Origin: an uncultured Flavobacteriaceae bacterium
Lineage (GTDB): Bacteria > Bacteroidota > Bacteroidia > Flavobacteriales > Flavobacteriaceae
Assembly: GCA_913052585.1 (NCBI GenBank)
Contig: CAJXEB010000001.1
Location: 20,949 to 84,948, forward strand
Direction: 5' to 3'
DNA length: 64,000 nucleotides
The position numbers and the translations under genes were made by a program. This document shows positions 63,373 to 64,000 of the stretch, piece by piece; position 1 is the stretch's first letter; each line of letters starts with the position of its first letter. The notes beneath the pieces were generated by a model that searched no databases, was not told where the DNA came from, and saw only the letters and a program-made list of their open reading frames with translations.

Positions 63373-64000
63373 TTAATTAACTTTAAAATCTTCTTTATTT
63401 CCAAGCAATTCAAAGTCTAATTGCTTTCTGGCTAAATCTGCGTTTTTTACACGAACATAAACTTCGTCTCCAAGTTGGTAGCTGATTTTTGTGCGATCTC
63501 CTACTGCAGCATATACATCTTTATGAAATGTATAATGATCCCCTTTTATATCTTGTAAACGCACCATACCTTCACATTTATTAGATATAATCTCTACATA
63601 GATTCCCCAGTCTGTAACGCCTGATATCACACCTAAGAAGTTTTGATCTTTATGGTCAGACATGTATTTAACTTGCATATATTTTATACTTGCGCGTTCT
63701 GCTTGGGAAGCTAATCCTTCCATTTCACTACTATGTCTACATTTTTGTTCGAATTGATCTTCGTTTTCAGTTTTCCCTTCTTCTAAATAATATTGTAATA
63801 ATCGATGCACCATTATATCTGGATATCGACGAATAGGTGAGGTAAAATGAGTATAATAATCGAAAGCTAGTCCGTAATGACCTATATTTTGTGTGGTATA
63901 AACCGCTTTACTCATAGAGCGAATTGCAAGTGTATCTATTAAATTTTGTTCTTTTTTTCCTTGAACATCTTTTAATAAATTGTTTAAAGAATTGGAAGTG
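63373..64000 (-). CDS. rnr: Ribonuclease R, C-terminal part; 5' end outside window
   Basis: The frame stays open to the right edge, so the true start is outside the window; the internal Met at 63915 is not the start. The visible 208 residues cover the end of the RNB catalytic domain ([37 protein letters not shown]) and the S1 RNA-binding domain ([28 protein letters not shown]). RNase R degrades structured RNA from the 3' end. Confidence 0.93.
   Translation of the reverse strand, partial: TSNSLNNLLKDVQGKKEQNLIDTLAIRSMSKAVYTTQNIGHYGLAFDYYTHFTSPIRRYPDIMVHRLLQYYLEEGKTENEDQFEQKCRHSSEMEGLASQAERASIKYMQVKYMSDHKDQNFLGVISGVTDWGIYVEIISNKCEGMVRLQDIKGDHYTFHKDVYAAVGDRTKISYQLGDEVYVRVKNADLARKQLDFELLGNKEDFKVN

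Noticed and set aside
63373..63915. RNase R as a complete short gene starting at 63915
   Set aside because: The frame is open to the window edge and the residues before the Met continue the RNB domain, so this is only the 3' part.
1..64000. CRISPR arrays, insertion sequences, prophage and rRNA genes
   Set aside because: No regularly spaced repeats, transposase or phage genes, or rRNA sequence were seen.

Overview
This window is a chromosomal segment of a member of the Flavobacteriaceae (Bacteroidota). The evidence is the low G+C content, TAnnTTTG-type -7 promoter boxes in place of sigma70-like ones, few Shine-Dalgarno sequences, a SprE/PorW gliding and type IX secretion lipoprotein beside the ATP-synthase genes, and several families (DUF6168, DUF6341, DUF6427, DUF4254, DUF4837, DUF4175, DUF6909) that I know mainly from flavobacteria. 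No rRNA, insertion sequence, prophage or CRISPR array is visible.

Layout. 1-3700 (minus): sprE, bactofilin, atpZ/atpI and the start of a DUF6168 gene, which normally leads into atpB. 3.9-10.1 kb: a stand-alone 2Fe-2S ferredoxin, a GT9 glycosyltransferase, DUF4254, a D12-class adenine methyltransferase with a small partner carrying a PD-(D/E)XK-like motif (a candidate restriction-modification pair), DUF6427, DUF6341 and purD. 10.2-41.3 kb: a large exopolysaccharide/capsule/O-antigen locus, almost all on the minus strand. It encodes dTDP-L-rhamnose synthesis (rfbABCD), UDP-ManNAcA synthesis (wecB, wecC), UDP-GlcA and UDP-Xyl synthesis (ugd, UXS), a polyprenyl-phosphate sugar-1-phosphate transferase, a GT26 and several GT-B glycosyltransferases, one Wzx flippase, three Wzy/WaaL-like membrane proteins, a Wzz-like chain-length protein without a kinase domain, and an O-acylation module. 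That module has one MBOAT and two paralogous SGNH/DltD-like proteins, with a lipoprotein glycoside hydrolase between the paralogues.

41.4-64 kb is housekeeping: GH3-like protein, M23 peptidase, tatA, DUF4837 lipoprotein, LysM lytic transglycosylase, pgk, holB, a SAM methyltransferase, mnmG, ybeY, a DUF4175 giant, gltX, an outer-membrane barrel, an SPFH protein, glnS, folB, tRNA-Cys(GCA), a LysE exporter and the 3' part of RNase R.

The main observations are: (1) two 16-bp parS-type centromere sites, identical but inverted, flanking mnmG, which suggests the window lies near the replication origin; (2) the methyltransferase/nuclease-like pair; (3) the duplicated SGNH proteins around a glycosidase with a single MBOAT; (4) a tiny lipoprotein-like reading frame broken at an A8 tract in the only long intergenic gap. 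Working model for the large locus: a polymer containing rhamnose, ManNAcA, GlcA and/or xylose is started on undecaprenyl phosphate, extended by the glycosyltransferases, flipped by Wzx, polymerised by a Wzy, length-controlled by the Wzz-like protein and O-acylated in the periplasm.
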